From contig JANYEQ010000135.1 of NCBI GenBank assembly GCA_025363015.1, forward strand, positions 1 to 58,320: a DNA stretch of 58,320 nucleotides, written 5' to 3'. The stretch is from Bacteroidota bacterium. GTDB lineage: Bacteria > Bacteroidota > Bacteroidia > B-17B0 > Aurantibacillaceae. Each line of letters opens with the position of its first letter. Within the stretch, counting starts at the first letter, position 1. Below are positions 35,238 to 44,134 of this stretch, piece by piece. The notes under the pieces are model-generated. The model worked only from the letters and a program-made list of their open reading frames with translations, was not told the origin of the DNA and made no database searches. A program made the translations under genes and the position numbers.

Positions 35238-36404
35238 TTAAATATTTCTTTTAACGGGCTGCCATACGTTAGATTTCACACCTTTTGTGTAATTAAAAAA
35301 ACCTTTTAGTAATGCAAAGTTCATTAAATAAAAATGGCTTACAAAAGTAATAAGTTTAATTTTTATGAATACATAATTATTTATTAGTGGCAAACATATT
35401 AAAAAAAATTGCAGATAAAATAGAATTAAAAATAAAGTGGAGTGAAGTGAAAGTAATAGTGATGATATTACACATAAAATTAAAAAAAATGGAGTAAACC
35501 AACGTAATACTTTATGTGATAAGAATGCAAAGGCTTCTCCTTTCCAAAAATAGAACAATAACGTTTTAAAATAATTTAAGTTTTGAAAATTACCAGTACT
35601 TATTCTAACTTTTCGTTTATACTCGGCTTGTTTATCATCTAACACATCTTCGTAACAAATTGCATTGGAATTAAAAAGTGTATATTTTTTTTGTTGAATA
35701 ACTTTTAGCGTTAAATAAAAATCATCAACAATAAAGTTTTTTGGCACGGGTATAAAATTACTTGTCCTTAAAGCAAAACAACCACCTTCAGCTCCCATTA
35801 TGGCTTGCCAAGCATTGCTTTCGGCTAATTTTATTTTATTTTCTAAATTTAAATATTTTATTTCTTGTGCAATAATACCTTTAGTTATGGGTGATTGTTT
35901 TATAATATTGGCAGCTACTAAGCCAACATGATTATCTTTAAACTGTTTTACTAATTCAAATAAAGTAGTGGGTGTAAATAAAACATTAGCATCGCTTAAA
36001 ATAAAAATAGAAGTTTTTACTAATGTTTGTAGATGGTTAATGATATTTATTTTCCCCGTTCTGGCTTCAAAATTTATAAGCTCAATAGTTTTAAATGTAT
36101 TTTTAAAATTTAAAATTAATTCATTTGTTTTGTCGGTACTTGCATCTGAGCCTACAATAATATTAATTTTTGATAAGGGGTAAGTGCTGTTAATAACCGA
36201 TTTTAATTTTTGCTCAATAATAGCTTCTTCGTTATAAGCAGCAATTAATAAGGTAATATTTGGCAAATTGTCGGTTTGTAAATATTCTATAATTTGTTTT
36301 TTTTGTTTTTTGAAAATAAAAATTACTATTAAAGGATAAAAGAAATAGGTATGCAAAATAAGTGCCACCGAACTAAAAAATAATATTTGAAAAAAATTAT
36401 ACAT
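35238..36404 (-). CDS. Family 2 glycosyltransferase, membrane-bound
   Basis: A 388-aa GT-A enzyme. One N-terminal transmembrane helix (about residues 5-30) precedes the catalytic domain with TLLIAAYNEEAIIEQKL, VGSDASTDKTNE, LSDANVLF (DxD-like) and DDFYLTLKVIQQ. Three or four C-terminal helices (about 275-365) follow, with KRKVRISTGNFQNL in place of the processive QxxRW motif. The architecture matches polysaccharide or glycolipid synthases acting at the inner face of the inner membrane. The sugar is unknown. It overlaps the preceding GT4-type gene by 8 nt and lies in a cluster with an LptF/G permease, suggesting an envelope glycan role. Confidence 0.85.
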   Translation of the reverse strand: MYNFFQILFFSSVALILHTYFFYPLIVIFIFKKQKKQIIEYLQTDNLPNITLLIAAYNEEAIIEQKLKSVINSTYPLSKINIIVGSDASTDKTNELILNFKNTFKTIELINFEARTGKINIINHLQTLVKTSIFILSDANVLFTPTTLFELVKQFKDNHVGLVAANIIKQSPITKGIIAQEIKYLNLENKIKLAESNAWQAIMGAEGGCFALRTSNFIPVPKNFIVDDFYLTLKVIQQKKYTLFNSNAICYEDVLDDKQAEYKRKVRISTGNFQNLNYFKTLLFYFWKGEAFAFLSHKVLRWFTPFFLILCVISSLLLSLHSTLFLILFYLQFFLICLPLINNYVFIKIKLITFVSHFYLMNFALLKGFFNYTKGVKSNVWQPVKRNI

Positions 36405-37605
36405 TTAGTAATTGAGTGTAAAAATTTACTAGTTGAGCTACAACCTTAACATTATCAAACTGATTATATGCAAATTCTATTGCATTTTTTTGTAAATGAG
36501 TTTGTAAAGTTTTGTTTTGTAATAATTCAATTACCTTTTGCGAAAATTCATTTGCCTCGTTTGCTATTATAATATTTAAATTATTAGTGTAGTTTATTCC
36601 TTCAGCACCAACACTTGTGCTAATAATGGCTTTACCATAGCTCATTCCTTCAATTATTTTAATACGTAAACCGCTACCACTTAATAAAGGTACTACCATT
36701 ATATGATGTTGTTGGTAAAACAATTTGCCATTGGTTACGTTTTCTATGACAACAACATTTGGTTTACTTAATTGTTTTAAATTATTTGGCATGCCACGTC
36801 CTGCGATAATAAATTTGGCCTCGGGTACTGCTTTATAAATGGTTTCCCAACAGTTATCTAAAAACCATTTGACGGCTTCTTGGTTAGGCATCCAATCCAT
36901 AGATGCAAAATAAAAAACAGTATTTGGTTTTATTATTTCGCTAATTTTTTGTTGGTATTCGTTTATGTTTACGCCGGTTATACACGTAAAAATTGGCTTT
37001 TTACACTTTAATTTTTCAAACTCTGCTTTATCAAAATCAGTAATAGAAATTACGGCATCTACCTTGTTTAATACTTCAATCTCAAATTGTTTTAAACGTT
37101 TGGTTTGCGTATTTATATACCATTTTTTTAATGGATTATTTTCATTTTTTAAATGGCGTTCCCAAATTAAATGTTCCACATTATGAGCTCGTAAAATAAT
37201 TTTAGCCTTGCTGTGTTTTTTTATTAGATCAATATAAACAGCCATAAAAAGGCCTTCTAGTTGAATAATATCAAATGGCGTGTGTTGTAAGGTTTGTATT
37301 AATTTGGTTTCGAAATTTTTAATATAAAACCTACTTGCAAAATACGATTGTTTTGAAAATAAGTTTAGCAAGGCGCCAATTGGGCTGGTATCCGTATCTT
37401 TATAAACCGAAACATAATTGCTTTTTTGTTTAAATTCTAAAGGAACATCCGCATCAGCTTTAAAATGTTTTTTAGTGTTTATGGTTAGTAAATGTAAACT
37501 AATATTATTTTGAATAAAACCCTGCGCCATATTGTAAATAGCTATGCTGCTTCCATCGTTTGTGGGGTAGGGTGCTTTGTTTGATATTTGTAAAAGTTTA
37601 AGCAA
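36397..37605 (-). CDS. GT4-type glycosyltransferase
   Basis: A GT-B enzyme of about 402 aa. LLQISNKAPYPTNDGSSIAIYNMA is the usual opening of Bacteroidota sugar transferases (nucleotide-independent N domain), ILRAHNVEHLIWERH is in the middle, and FYFASMDWMPNQEAVKWFL, VVPLLSGSGLRIKIIEGMSYGKAIIST form the donor-binding C domain. I start at the TTG at 37605, which gives MLKLLQISNKAPYP and overlaps the LptF/G stop by 8 nt. The upstream ATG at 37668 would add 21 residues read from inside the permease gene and is less likely. The 3' end overlaps the GT2 gene by 8 nt. The acceptor is unknown. Confidence 0.82.
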   Translation of the reverse strand: MLKLLQISNKAPYPTNDGSSIAIYNMAQGFIQNNISLHLLTINTKKHFKADADVPLEFKQKSNYVSVYKDTDTSPIGALLNLFSKQSYFASRFYIKNFETKLIQTLQHTPFDIIQLEGLFMAVYIDLIKKHSKAKIILRAHNVEHLIWERHLKNENNPLKKWYINTQTKRLKQFEIEVLNKVDAVISITDFDKAEFEKLKCKKPIFTCITGVNINEYQQKISEIIKPNTVFYFASMDWMPNQEAVKWFLDNCWETIYKAVPEAKFIIAGRGMPNNLKQLSKPNVVVIENVTNGKLFYQQHHIMVVPLLSGSGLRIKIIEGMSYGKAIISTSVGAEGINYTNNLNIIIANEANEFSQKVIELLQNKTLQTHLQKNAIEFAYNQFDNVKVVAQLVNFYTQLLNV

Positions 37606-39031
37606 CTTTTTTTGATTTAAATAATTTAGTAAGCCAATTAAAATATGTACTAACATCAAATATGGCACTATCGTTAGCGGCTTTATAGGTTAAAAATATA
37701 CTAATTGGTAAAAATATTAACAGGGGAGCCCACATGGCTCGCCACACAACCATTGTGCCTTCGTAAGCTAAAGAAGTAAAAGCTTCGGTTAAAATAAAAT
37801 AGGCTAAAAAGAAAAACACTGCCACCACCACTGGTAAGCCTAAACCTCCTTTTTTAATTATTGCCCCTAAGGGCGCGCCTACAAAAAATAAAATAATGCA
37901 GGCAAAACATACTACAATTTTTTTATGCCACTCTACTAAAAAGCGATTTATTTCTAATTCATCACTTTCAAAATTTGTAGCAGCGGCATCAATATAACTC
38001 ATATTGCTACGTGCGGTAGTAAGTGCATTATCAATTATTCTATTATATTCAATAGGCTTTAAGCTATCTATAAACGTAGTAACGTTTATTTGTTTTGTAT
38101 TTTTTTTAGAATTTATAAATGTGCTAGTTCGGGTAAAAAAATAGTCGCTTGATTGCCTATTTAATTCTATTACACGTTTGCTTAATTTACGTTTGGTACT
38201 ATCGGCTACCGAATCTATTTGCCAAATATTTAGCATTTCTTCGTGACCTTTAAATGCATTTTCGTCGGTACGTTTTAATTTAAAATCTAACAACTCAATG
38301 TTTACTTGTAACTGTTTAAAGTTTAATTGTGATAATGGCTTTTTTTGTGAGGGCGATGAATTATTGATTACTTCTTCGTACCTATTTCCATCTCTTAATA
38401 TTAACACTAATGCACTTGTATCAGAGGTGGTAGTAATTTTTCCAGTACTGGCATACATTTGGGTAATATTACCCATGTGTGCGCTGTGATCGTATATGTA
38501 AATATCTTTTAGGGTATCTTTATTTTTAGATTTTTTGCCAACACGTAAGGTATAATTTTCAATTTTATTATAAAATATACCTTCTTTAATACTTACGGAT
38601 GGTTTTTTTTGACGAATGTCATACAACAACGATTGAGATTTTAAATGTACGGTTGGTAGCACAAAATTATTGAACAAAAAAGTTAATCCTGCCAAAATAA
38701 TAATAACTAAAAATACGGGTTTTATTATTTTAAATAAAGAGAGCCCACTCGATTTCATAGCGGCCAATTCATAATTTTCGGCCATATTACCAAAACTCAT
38801 GATGGATGCTAATAATACAGCTAAGGGAATACATTGTGGTACAATGGCTATCCAAGCATACACAAATAGTTTAATTAAATCGGTAGTTTTTAAACCCTTG
38901 CCTATTAAATCATCTAAATACGTAATTACAACTTCTACCAAAAAAAACAAAAATACACTTACAAAAAGTGTAATAATGAAGGGTGGTAAAAAAGATTTTA
39001 TGGTTAAAGTATGTAGCTTTTTTAAAAACAA
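37598..39031 (-). CDS. LptF/LptG family permease
   Basis: A 477-aa inner-membrane protein of the LPS-export permease family (YjgP/YjgQ). Three N-terminal helices (about residues 14-36, 55-78, 100-122, with VPQCIPLAVLLASIMSFGNMAENYELAAMKSSG as the family core), a large periplasmic jellyroll domain (about 125-370), then three C-terminal helices (about 375-460) with GAPLGAIIKKGGLG. It works with LptB and LptC to lift LPS from the inner membrane. The periplasmic domain has an unusually long hydrophilic insert (about 235-330), common in Bacteroidota. The start is a TTG; no in-frame ATG lies before the first helix. The gene heads a cluster with two glycosyltransferases. Confidence 0.87.
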   Translation of the reverse strand: MFLKKLHTLTIKSFLPPFIITLFVSVFLFFLVEVVITYLDDLIGKGLKTTDLIKLFVYAWIAIVPQCIPLAVLLASIMSFGNMAENYELAAMKSSGLSLFKIIKPVFLVIIILAGLTFLFNNFVLPTVHLKSQSLLYDIRQKKPSVSIKEGIFYNKIENYTLRVGKKSKNKDTLKDIYIYDHSAHMGNITQMYASTGKITTTSDTSALVLILRDGNRYEEVINNSSPSQKKPLSQLNFKQLQVNIELLDFKLKRTDENAFKGHEEMLNIWQIDSVADSTKRKLSKRVIELNRQSSDYFFTRTSTFINSKKNTKQINVTTFIDSLKPIEYNRIIDNALTTARSNMSYIDAAATNFESDELEINRFLVEWHKKIVVCFACIILFFVGAPLGAIIKKGGLGLPVVVAVFFFLAYFILTEAFTSLAYEGTMVVWRAMWAPLLIFLPISIFLTYKAANDSAIFDVSTYFNWLTKLFKSKKVA

Positions 39032-39124
39032 AATAATGTACTAAAATAAGCAATTAATAGAACTTTGAGACAGTTTTGAAGTGTGAAATTTTGCTAATAA
39101 CTGCCATTTATTTAAAAATTAACA

Positions 39125-39529
39125 TTACGTAATAAATTGCTGTAGCCACTCCAAAGCATCTTTTTCGTTTTTAAAAATTTTATATGGGCGTTTTGGTTTA
39201 TTAAATTTCATATAAAACTCGGCAATTAACTTATATGCTAAGCTTGTTATAACTACTGCTGTAGCACATAATGGCGATCTATCTTCAAGCGATACCGCAT
39301 TATCTCGCGCCTCTTTTGTAACAGTTACATTATCTCCTGCAAAAAATATAAAAGGTGTGGGCTTATGATTTGTAATTTTGTTGTATTCATCCAACATATG
39401 TAATTGCAAATCAATATCTAACACGCAATTATCTTTAAATAACACATACACAATTCCGTTTGATTTAAGAGAAATGTTTGCTTCAATTAAATCAATTTCG
39501 GTAATGGTATGTAAGGCCTCGTCTGTCAT
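39125..39529 (-). CDS. STAS-like small protein (DUF7793 type)
   Basis: A 134-aa soluble protein. NGIVYVLFKDNCVLDIDLQLHMLDEYN, the middle PFIFFAGDNVTVTKEARDNA and the C-terminal NKPKRPYKIFKNEKDALEWLQQF recall the STAS/SpoIIAA-like fold of small Bacteroidota proteins (DUF7793), where the C-terminal part reads as a typical STAS end helix. No signal peptide. It lies 4 nt downstream of the acyl-CoA carboxylase gene, so it is in the same transcript. The role is unknown; a regulatory or lipid-binding function is a guess from fold only. Confidence 0.65.
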   Translation of the reverse strand: MTDEALHTITEIDLIEANISLKSNGIVYVLFKDNCVLDIDLQLHMLDEYNKITNHKPTPFIFFAGDNVTVTKEARDNAVSLEDRSPLCATAVVITSLAYKLIAEFYMKFNKPKRPYKIFKNEKDALEWLQQFIT

Positions 39530-39533
39530 TTTT

Positions 39534-41153
39534 TTAAGTTTGTAAAATACCTACATTATATTGTTTAGTTATTGGCGAGTGATTAGCCGCTTCAATACCC
39601 ATGCTAATTACTTTGCGCGTTTCAAGGGGATTAATAATGGCATCTAACCATAAACGACTTGCTGCATAATACGGCGTGGTTTGGGTATCGTATTTATCTT
39701 TTGTTTTATTATAGAGTTCTGCTTCTTTTTCGGGTGTAATTTCTTCGCCTTTTGCTTTTAAACTAGCTACTTCAATTTGAACTAATACTTTTGCCGCTTG
39801 TGCTCCGCCCATTACTGCTATTTGTGCTGTAGGCCATCCAACAATTAAGCGTGGGTCGTAGGCTTTACCACACATGGCGTAATTTGCTGCACCGTAAGAA
39901 TTACCAATAATAATGGTGAATTTTGGCACCACCGAATTGGCCATAGCATTTACTAATTTAGCGCCATCTTTAATAATACCGCCATGTTCGCTACGAGAGC
40001 CAACCATAAAGCCAGTCGCATCTTGTAAAAACACTAAGGCTATTTTCTTTTGATTGCAATTCATGATAAACCGTGCGGCTTTATCAGCACTATCGCTATA
40101 AATTACACCACCAAATTGCATTTCGCCTTTTTTACTTTTTACTACTTTGCGTTGGTTAGCTACAATTCCTACTGCCCAACCATCAACACGAGCGTATGTG
40201 CATACAATGGATTGTCCGTATAGTTCTTTATACTCATCATGCTCGCTATTATCAACAATGCGCTCAATTATATCTCTAATTTCGTATTGCTTATCATTAA
40301 TAATACCATACAGTTCTTTTTCATCTTTTTTTGGTAGGGCAGGGGTTTCGCGATTAAAGCCTGCTTTAGCATAATCGCCTACTTTAGCCATAATGTTGCG
40401 AATGCGGGTTAAGCAATCGGCATCATCTTTACATTTGTAATCGGTAACGCCACTAATTTCGCAATGCGTTGTTGCGCCACCTAAGGTTTCGTTATCAATA
40501 GTTTCGCCAACGGCTGCTTTTACTAAATAACTACCTGCTAAAAATATAGAGCCCGTTTTATCTACAATCATGGCTTCATCGCTCATAATTGGTAAATAAG
40601 CGCCACCAGCAACACAACTTCCCATAACGGCACTTACTTGTAAAATGCCCATACCACTCATAATCGCATTGTTTCTAAAAATGCGCCCAAAGTGTTCTTT
40701 ATCTGGAAAAATTTCGTCTTGCAAGGGCAAATACACGCCAGCGCTATCTACTAAATAAATAATGGGTAAACGGTTTTCCATCGCAATTTCTTGCGCACGC
40801 AAATTCTTTTTACCAGTAATAGGAAACCAAGCACCCGCCTTTACAGTAGCATCGTTTGCCACCACAATGCATTGTTTGCCACTTACATAACCAATAACAA
40901 TAACTACGCCACCGCCGGGGCAACCGCCATGTTCGGCATACATTTCATAGCCTGCAAAAGCACCCATTTCAAAACGAGGTTTACCCTTATCTAATAAAAA
41001 ATCAATACGCTCGCGGGCACTCATTTTACCTTGTTCGTGTAGCTTTTCTATTCGTTTTTTACCACCACCTTCGTATATCTTTTGTAAACGTTGCTCCATT
41101 TGGCTAATAAGCAAACGCATTTTATCATCATTTTTATTAAATTCTAAGTTCAT
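39534..41153 (-). CDS. Acyl-CoA carboxylase, carboxyltransferase (beta) subunit, methylcrotonyl-CoA type
   Basis: A 539-aa biotin-dependent carboxyltransferase. GKMSARERIDFLLDKG opens the N domain, VANDATVKAGAWFP and YLVDSAGVYLPLQDEIFPDKEHFGRIFRNNA match the methylcrotonyl-CoA carboxylase beta group, and MGSCVAGGAYLPIMSDEAM binds the acyl-CoA. The C domain has FLQDATGFMVGSRSEHGGIIKDGAKLVNA. Full length. Expected role: leucine catabolism (3-methylcrotonyl-CoA to 3-methylglutaconyl-CoA), though propionyl-CoA cannot be excluded. The biotin carboxylase/BCCP alpha subunit is not adjacent, so it must be encoded elsewhere. Confidence 0.85.
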   Translation of the reverse strand: MNLEFNKNDDKMRLLISQMEQRLQKIYEGGGKKRIEKLHEQGKMSARERIDFLLDKGKPRFEMGAFAGYEMYAEHGGCPGGGVVIVIGYVSGKQCIVVANDATVKAGAWFPITGKKNLRAQEIAMENRLPIIYLVDSAGVYLPLQDEIFPDKEHFGRIFRNNAIMSGMGILQVSAVMGSCVAGGAYLPIMSDEAMIVDKTGSIFLAGSYLVKAAVGETIDNETLGGATTHCEISGVTDYKCKDDADCLTRIRNIMAKVGDYAKAGFNRETPALPKKDEKELYGIINDKQYEIRDIIERIVDNSEHDEYKELYGQSIVCTYARVDGWAVGIVANQRKVVKSKKGEMQFGGVIYSDSADKAARFIMNCNQKKIALVFLQDATGFMVGSRSEHGGIIKDGAKLVNAMANSVVPKFTIIIGNSYGAANYAMCGKAYDPRLIVGWPTAQIAVMGGAQAAKVLVQIEVASLKAKGEEITPEKEAELYNKTKDKYDTQTTPYYAASRLWLDAIINPLETRKVISMGIEAANHSPITKQYNVGILQT

Positions 41154-41245
41154 GCTGTTTAAATAAGTTGTATAAAAATATGTATTTTTAAGTAGTTAAC
41201 GGGTATTTTTTAATAACTAATTTTAAAAATTTGCTTATTTTTTTA

Positions 41246-41253
41246 TATATTTG
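41246..41253 (+). promoter_or_regulatory. Promoter -7-like motif TATATTTG before the YwqK-like gene
   Basis: TATATTTG fits TAnnTTTG and lies 14 nt before the ATG at 41268. The nearest upstream TTTG (41230-41233) is only 12 nt away, short for a -33 box, so only the -7 part is supported. Confidence 0.4.
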
Positions 41254-41267
41254 AATAATACAGTGCA

Positions 41268-42008
41268 ATGAAACATTTTTTTAAATACAGCTTAATTGTT
41301 ATTTTATTTATTTCTAATGAAATAAGTGCTCAGCGTTTTGCTGACCAAGTGCCTCAAATACGCAGATATAACCAAAAAGATGTTGTGGATAGCGTAAAAG
41401 GCATTTATGTTTACAATAAGTTATTAGAAGCCATTGGAGGCGATTCGGTTACATACAATAAAGCGGGCTATAACTTACAAGGGTGGAATGAAGACTATTA
41501 TGTAAGTGGTAAAATACTACACCGCGGTTATTATATTGATGGAAAGGTAATTGTATTTAAAAACTTTTTTGAAAATGGCCAATGCGAACGTACGGTGATT
41601 AACCCCGACCCTTTGCATTGTAATATGGATGTATTTTACGAAAATGGTAAACAACGTTTTCAAATAAATTATTACGATGGCTTGCCACAAAAAAAGTACG
41701 AATTTTATTTTAGTGGTTTACCCAAATATGCTGAAGAAAACGAAAAAGAAATGAAATACCTTACGCTTAAAAAAAGCTGGTTTAGTAATGGACAGCAAGA
41801 AAGTATAATGGAAATTACAGACGATAAACAAAAAAAATATTCTCAAAAAAACTATTACCAAAATGGGCAATTAAAAGAAGAAGGTGCCCTAGTTTTAAGC
41901 TCCGATAGTAAAACCTACCTAAAAGATGGTACTTGGACGTTTTACGATAATACAGGTAAAAATAAGCGTACCGAAAAATTTAACGCTGCAAAGTTAGTGG
42001 GTAAGTAA
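41268..42008 (+). CDS. Exported MORN-variant (YwqK-like) repeat protein
   Basis: A 246-aa protein with a signal peptide (residues 1-21, ending NEISA) and several MORN-variant/YwqK repeats: GKILHRGYYIDGK, FFENGQCERTVIN, FYENGKQRFQINYYDG, WFSNGQQESIM, YYQNGQLKEEG and LKDGTWTFYDNTGK. These antitoxin-like YwqK proteins are frequent in Bacteroidota and probably fold into a beta sheet of hairpins; no enzyme activity is established. A TATATTTG promoter-like motif lies 14 nt before the start. It is isolated, followed by 487 bp without a gene. Confidence 0.8.
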   Translation: MKHFFKYSLIVILFISNEISAQRFADQVPQIRRYNQKDVVDSVKGIYVYNKLLEAIGGDSVTYNKAGYNLQGWNEDYYVSGKILHRGYYIDGKVIVFKNFFENGQCERTVINPDPLHCNMDVFYENGKQRFQINYYDGLPQKKYEFYFSGLPKYAEENEKEMKYLTLKKSWFSNGQQESIMEITDDKQKKYSQKNYYQNGQLKEEGALVLSSDSKTYLKDGTWTFYDNTGKNKRTEKFNAAKLVGK

Positions 42009-42495
42009 GTAAGAGCAATTTGTATGTTTGTGCAAAATGCTGTGATTATGGTAATAAAGAAATTAGTTTTGGATTAAGTCGTCTCTTTGATTATTACGCT
42101 ATAGTTTAGCCACCAATACCAGTTTTTTTCCATTTAAAAGTTTGGGGTTTAGTGAGGGGAAAACCGATGGACGTTTGGACATTATTAAATGCACATAAAA
42201 AAAACTCTTAAGCTGCGACGTAAAGTGAATGGTAAGATATATGTAATACAATTTAATTAACAAAACACTCTTCATAAGGTAGTTGATTAGGTAATACTAT
42301 TTTGTTGTTCATAGTTCGAGGGAATAATTTGTGCGCTGAGACATTTTTTTAACTAAAAATATTCTATATATCTAATAAACACTTCCAAGGTAAACAGGTT
42401 ATGTTTTAGCAGCTGTAGGGGCAAACTCAAGAAATTTCATATAAAAATAAATAATTTTCATCATTAATCAACTAGTTTAGCCTTACCTTTGTGCT
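42009..42495. other. 487-bp stretch without a recognisable gene
   Basis: No complete gene, tRNA or strong hairpin is visible. An open frame without ATG runs from 42011 to the TAG at 42109 and ends in the peptide ISFGLSRLFDYYAIV, which could be the tail of a lost gene; a second short open piece lies near 42121-42199. Composition is mixed rather than purely AT-rich. The last 12 bases carry the TACCTTTG motif of the next gene. Confidence 0.5.
42484..42491 (+). promoter_or_regulatory. Promoter -7-like motif TACCTTTG abutting the DUF983 start
   Basis: TACCTTTG fits TAnnTTTG and ends only 4 nt before the ATG at 42496, so the transcript would be leaderless or nearly so. No clear -33 TTG at the normal distance. 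Motif-based only. Confidence 0.4.
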
Positions 42496-42870
42496 ATGTT
42501 TAAAAGCACCCGTTTATACTCTATTTTATTTAATAAATGTCCTAAATGCCACAAGGGTAATTTTTTTATAAATAGTAATGCATACAATTTAAAAAAGTTT
42601 GATAAAATGCATGATCATTGCCCTGTTTGCAACGAAAGTTATATTCGCGAAACAGGTTTTTATATTGGTGCCATGTATGCTAGTTACGGTTTAACAGTAG
42701 CTTACGGTTTAGCATTATTTGTAGCAATGGTGGTATTATTTAAAATAGATATTTTGTTTTTTTTAATTTCGTTTTGTATATCGTTACTAATACTATTGCC
42801 TTGGATTTTCAGAAAATCGCGCCTTATTTGGATTAACCTATTTGTAGGCTATAAAAAGAAAATTAATTAA
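42496..42870 (+). CDS. DUF983 family membrane protein with zinc-ribbon-like cysteines
   Basis: A 124-aa protein. The N-terminal part has two CxxC pairs, CPKCHKG (residues 15-21) and HCPVCNES (about 41-48), as in the DUF983 family, probably a small zinc site. Two hydrophobic segments follow (about 62-85 and 88-108) after RETGFYIGAMYASYG. Family function is unknown; homologues sit in many Bacteroidota and alphaproteobacterial genomes. The conserved motifs make the family call solid, the role not. It stands alone, with repeats downstream. Confidence 0.82.
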   Translation: MFKSTRLYSILFNKCPKCHKGNFFINSNAYNLKKFDKMHDHCPVCNESYIRETGFYIGAMYASYGLTVAYGLALFVAMVVLFKIDILFFLISFCISLLILLPWIFRKSRLIWINLFVGYKKKIN

Positions 42871-42953
42871 AAAAAGCAGGTATAAGTTTTTTTATCTCTC
42901 ATCTGCTTCAACCATCTCAGCCGCTTTGTTCGAATAAATATTTTCCATTATCT

Positions 42954-43044
42954 CTTCGACTCGGTTCAGGCTGACAGGCTTTAGTGACGGAGGCTCTCGA
43001 AGGCAATCGGTATTTAGGCTCTTCTACTACGCTCAGAGAGACAC
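42954..43044. repeat. Two degenerate copies of a dispersed intergenic repeat with an inverted middle piece
   Basis: Copies at 42954-42977 and 43021-43044 share CTTCnACT, G, TCAG and GACA at matching positions (16 of 24 bases). Between them, CTCTCGAAGG (42994-43003 region) is the inverted form of the CCTTCGA-type start. The minus strand reads TCTCTGAGCG-AGTAGAAGAGCC, close to repeats common in Bacteroidota intergenic DNA. Located between DUF983 and hemE; a third decayed copy is at 33901. Confidence 0.5.
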
Positions 43045-43049
43045 AAAAA

Positions 43050-44072
43050 TTACCACTTATAATCTTTTACAATATTTACAAATAGTTTTACCTTTTCTTT
43101 ATCAATATCGGGGTACAAGCCGTGCCCTAAATTACAAATGTAGCTTTGTTTACCAAAGGTTTTTAACATGGCATGGGTTTCGGTAATAATAGTTTGCTCG
43201 TTGGCATACAACAAACATGGGTCGGCATTGCCTTGCAAGGTTTTGCCATTACTATTGTTTTTGGCAGTGGTAGGATTTATTGTCCAATCTAATCCAATAG
43301 CACTGCAACTGGTTTGTGCAATTTTTTGAACGGCATAATGCGCATCTTTTGCAAAAACTGTTACGGGAACTAATGGCGATAAAGCATCGCATATTTTAGA
43401 AATATACTGTAACGAAAATTCGTAAAACATTTTTTCGCTTAAAACACCTGCCCACGAATCAAAAATTTGCAATAAATCCGCTCCTGCGGCAACTTGCCCT
43501 TTTAAATAATTAATAGTGCTTTGTGTAATTTTATCTAATAATTGGTGCGCTAATTGTGGTTGCGTATATAAAAATTGTTTGGCTTTACTAAATGTTTTAC
43601 TTCCGCTACCCTCTACCATATAGGCTAACAAGGTAAATGGTGCACCGGCAAAACCAATTAAAGGCACACGGTTATCGAGATTTTTTTTAGTTAATTTAAG
43701 GGCTTGCATCACATACTCTAAATCATCTGCTTGCGCAATTTTTAGTTTATCAATATCGGCTTTACAAGTAATTGTATTTTCAAAATTAGGGCCCTTGGCT
43801 TCAATCATTTGATAGGGTAAGCCCATTGCTTCGGGTATTACTAAAATATCGCTAAAAATAATAGCAGCATCAACGCCTAAAATATCTACAGGTTGTATAG
43901 TTACTTCGGCGGCTAATTGAGGGTTTTTAACAAACTCTATAAAATTTTTTGCTTTGCTTCGGGTGGCCCGGTATTCGGGTAAAACACGCCCTGCTTGGCG
44001 CATTAACCATATTGGGGGGCGTTCAACTTCTAATCCTTTTGCAGCGCGTAATAATAAATCGTTTTTAAGCAT
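43050..44072 (-). CDS. hemE: Uroporphyrinogen decarboxylase
   Basis: A 340-aa enzyme that removes four acetate carboxyls from uroporphyrinogen III to give coproporphyrinogen [20 protein letters not shown] (with the conserved Arg pair) is the N-terminal signature, [14 protein letters not shown] carries the catalytic Asp, [16 protein letters not shown] the next conserved loop, and [12 protein letters not shown] the C-terminal His motif. The ATG at 44072 gives [13 protein letters not shown], the normal start; a TTG 9 nt further out is not needed. It lies 62 nt downstream of the GH3-like gene and may be co-transcribed with it. Confidence 0.95.
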   Translation of the reverse strand: MLKNDLLLRAAKGLEVERPPIWLMRQAGRVLPEYRATRSKAKNFIEFVKNPQLAAEVTIQPVDILGVDAAIIFSDILVIPEAMGLPYQMIEAKGPNFENTITCKADIDKLKIAQADDLEYVMQALKLTKKNLDNRVPLIGFAGAPFTLLAYMVEGSGSKTFSKAKQFLYTQPQLAHQLLDKITQSTINYLKGQVAAGADLLQIFDSWAGVLSEKMFYEFSLQYISKICDALSPLVPVTVFAKDAHYAVQKIAQTSCSAIGLDWTINPTTAKNNSNGKTLQGNADPCLLYANEQTIITETHAMLKTFGKQSYICNLGHGLYPDIDKEKVKLFVNIVKDYKW

Positions 44073-44134
44073 AGTGTACAAAAGTAAGGCTTATTAACAG
44101 AATTGACAATTTGTTTTAGTTAGAGATTAAAAAA

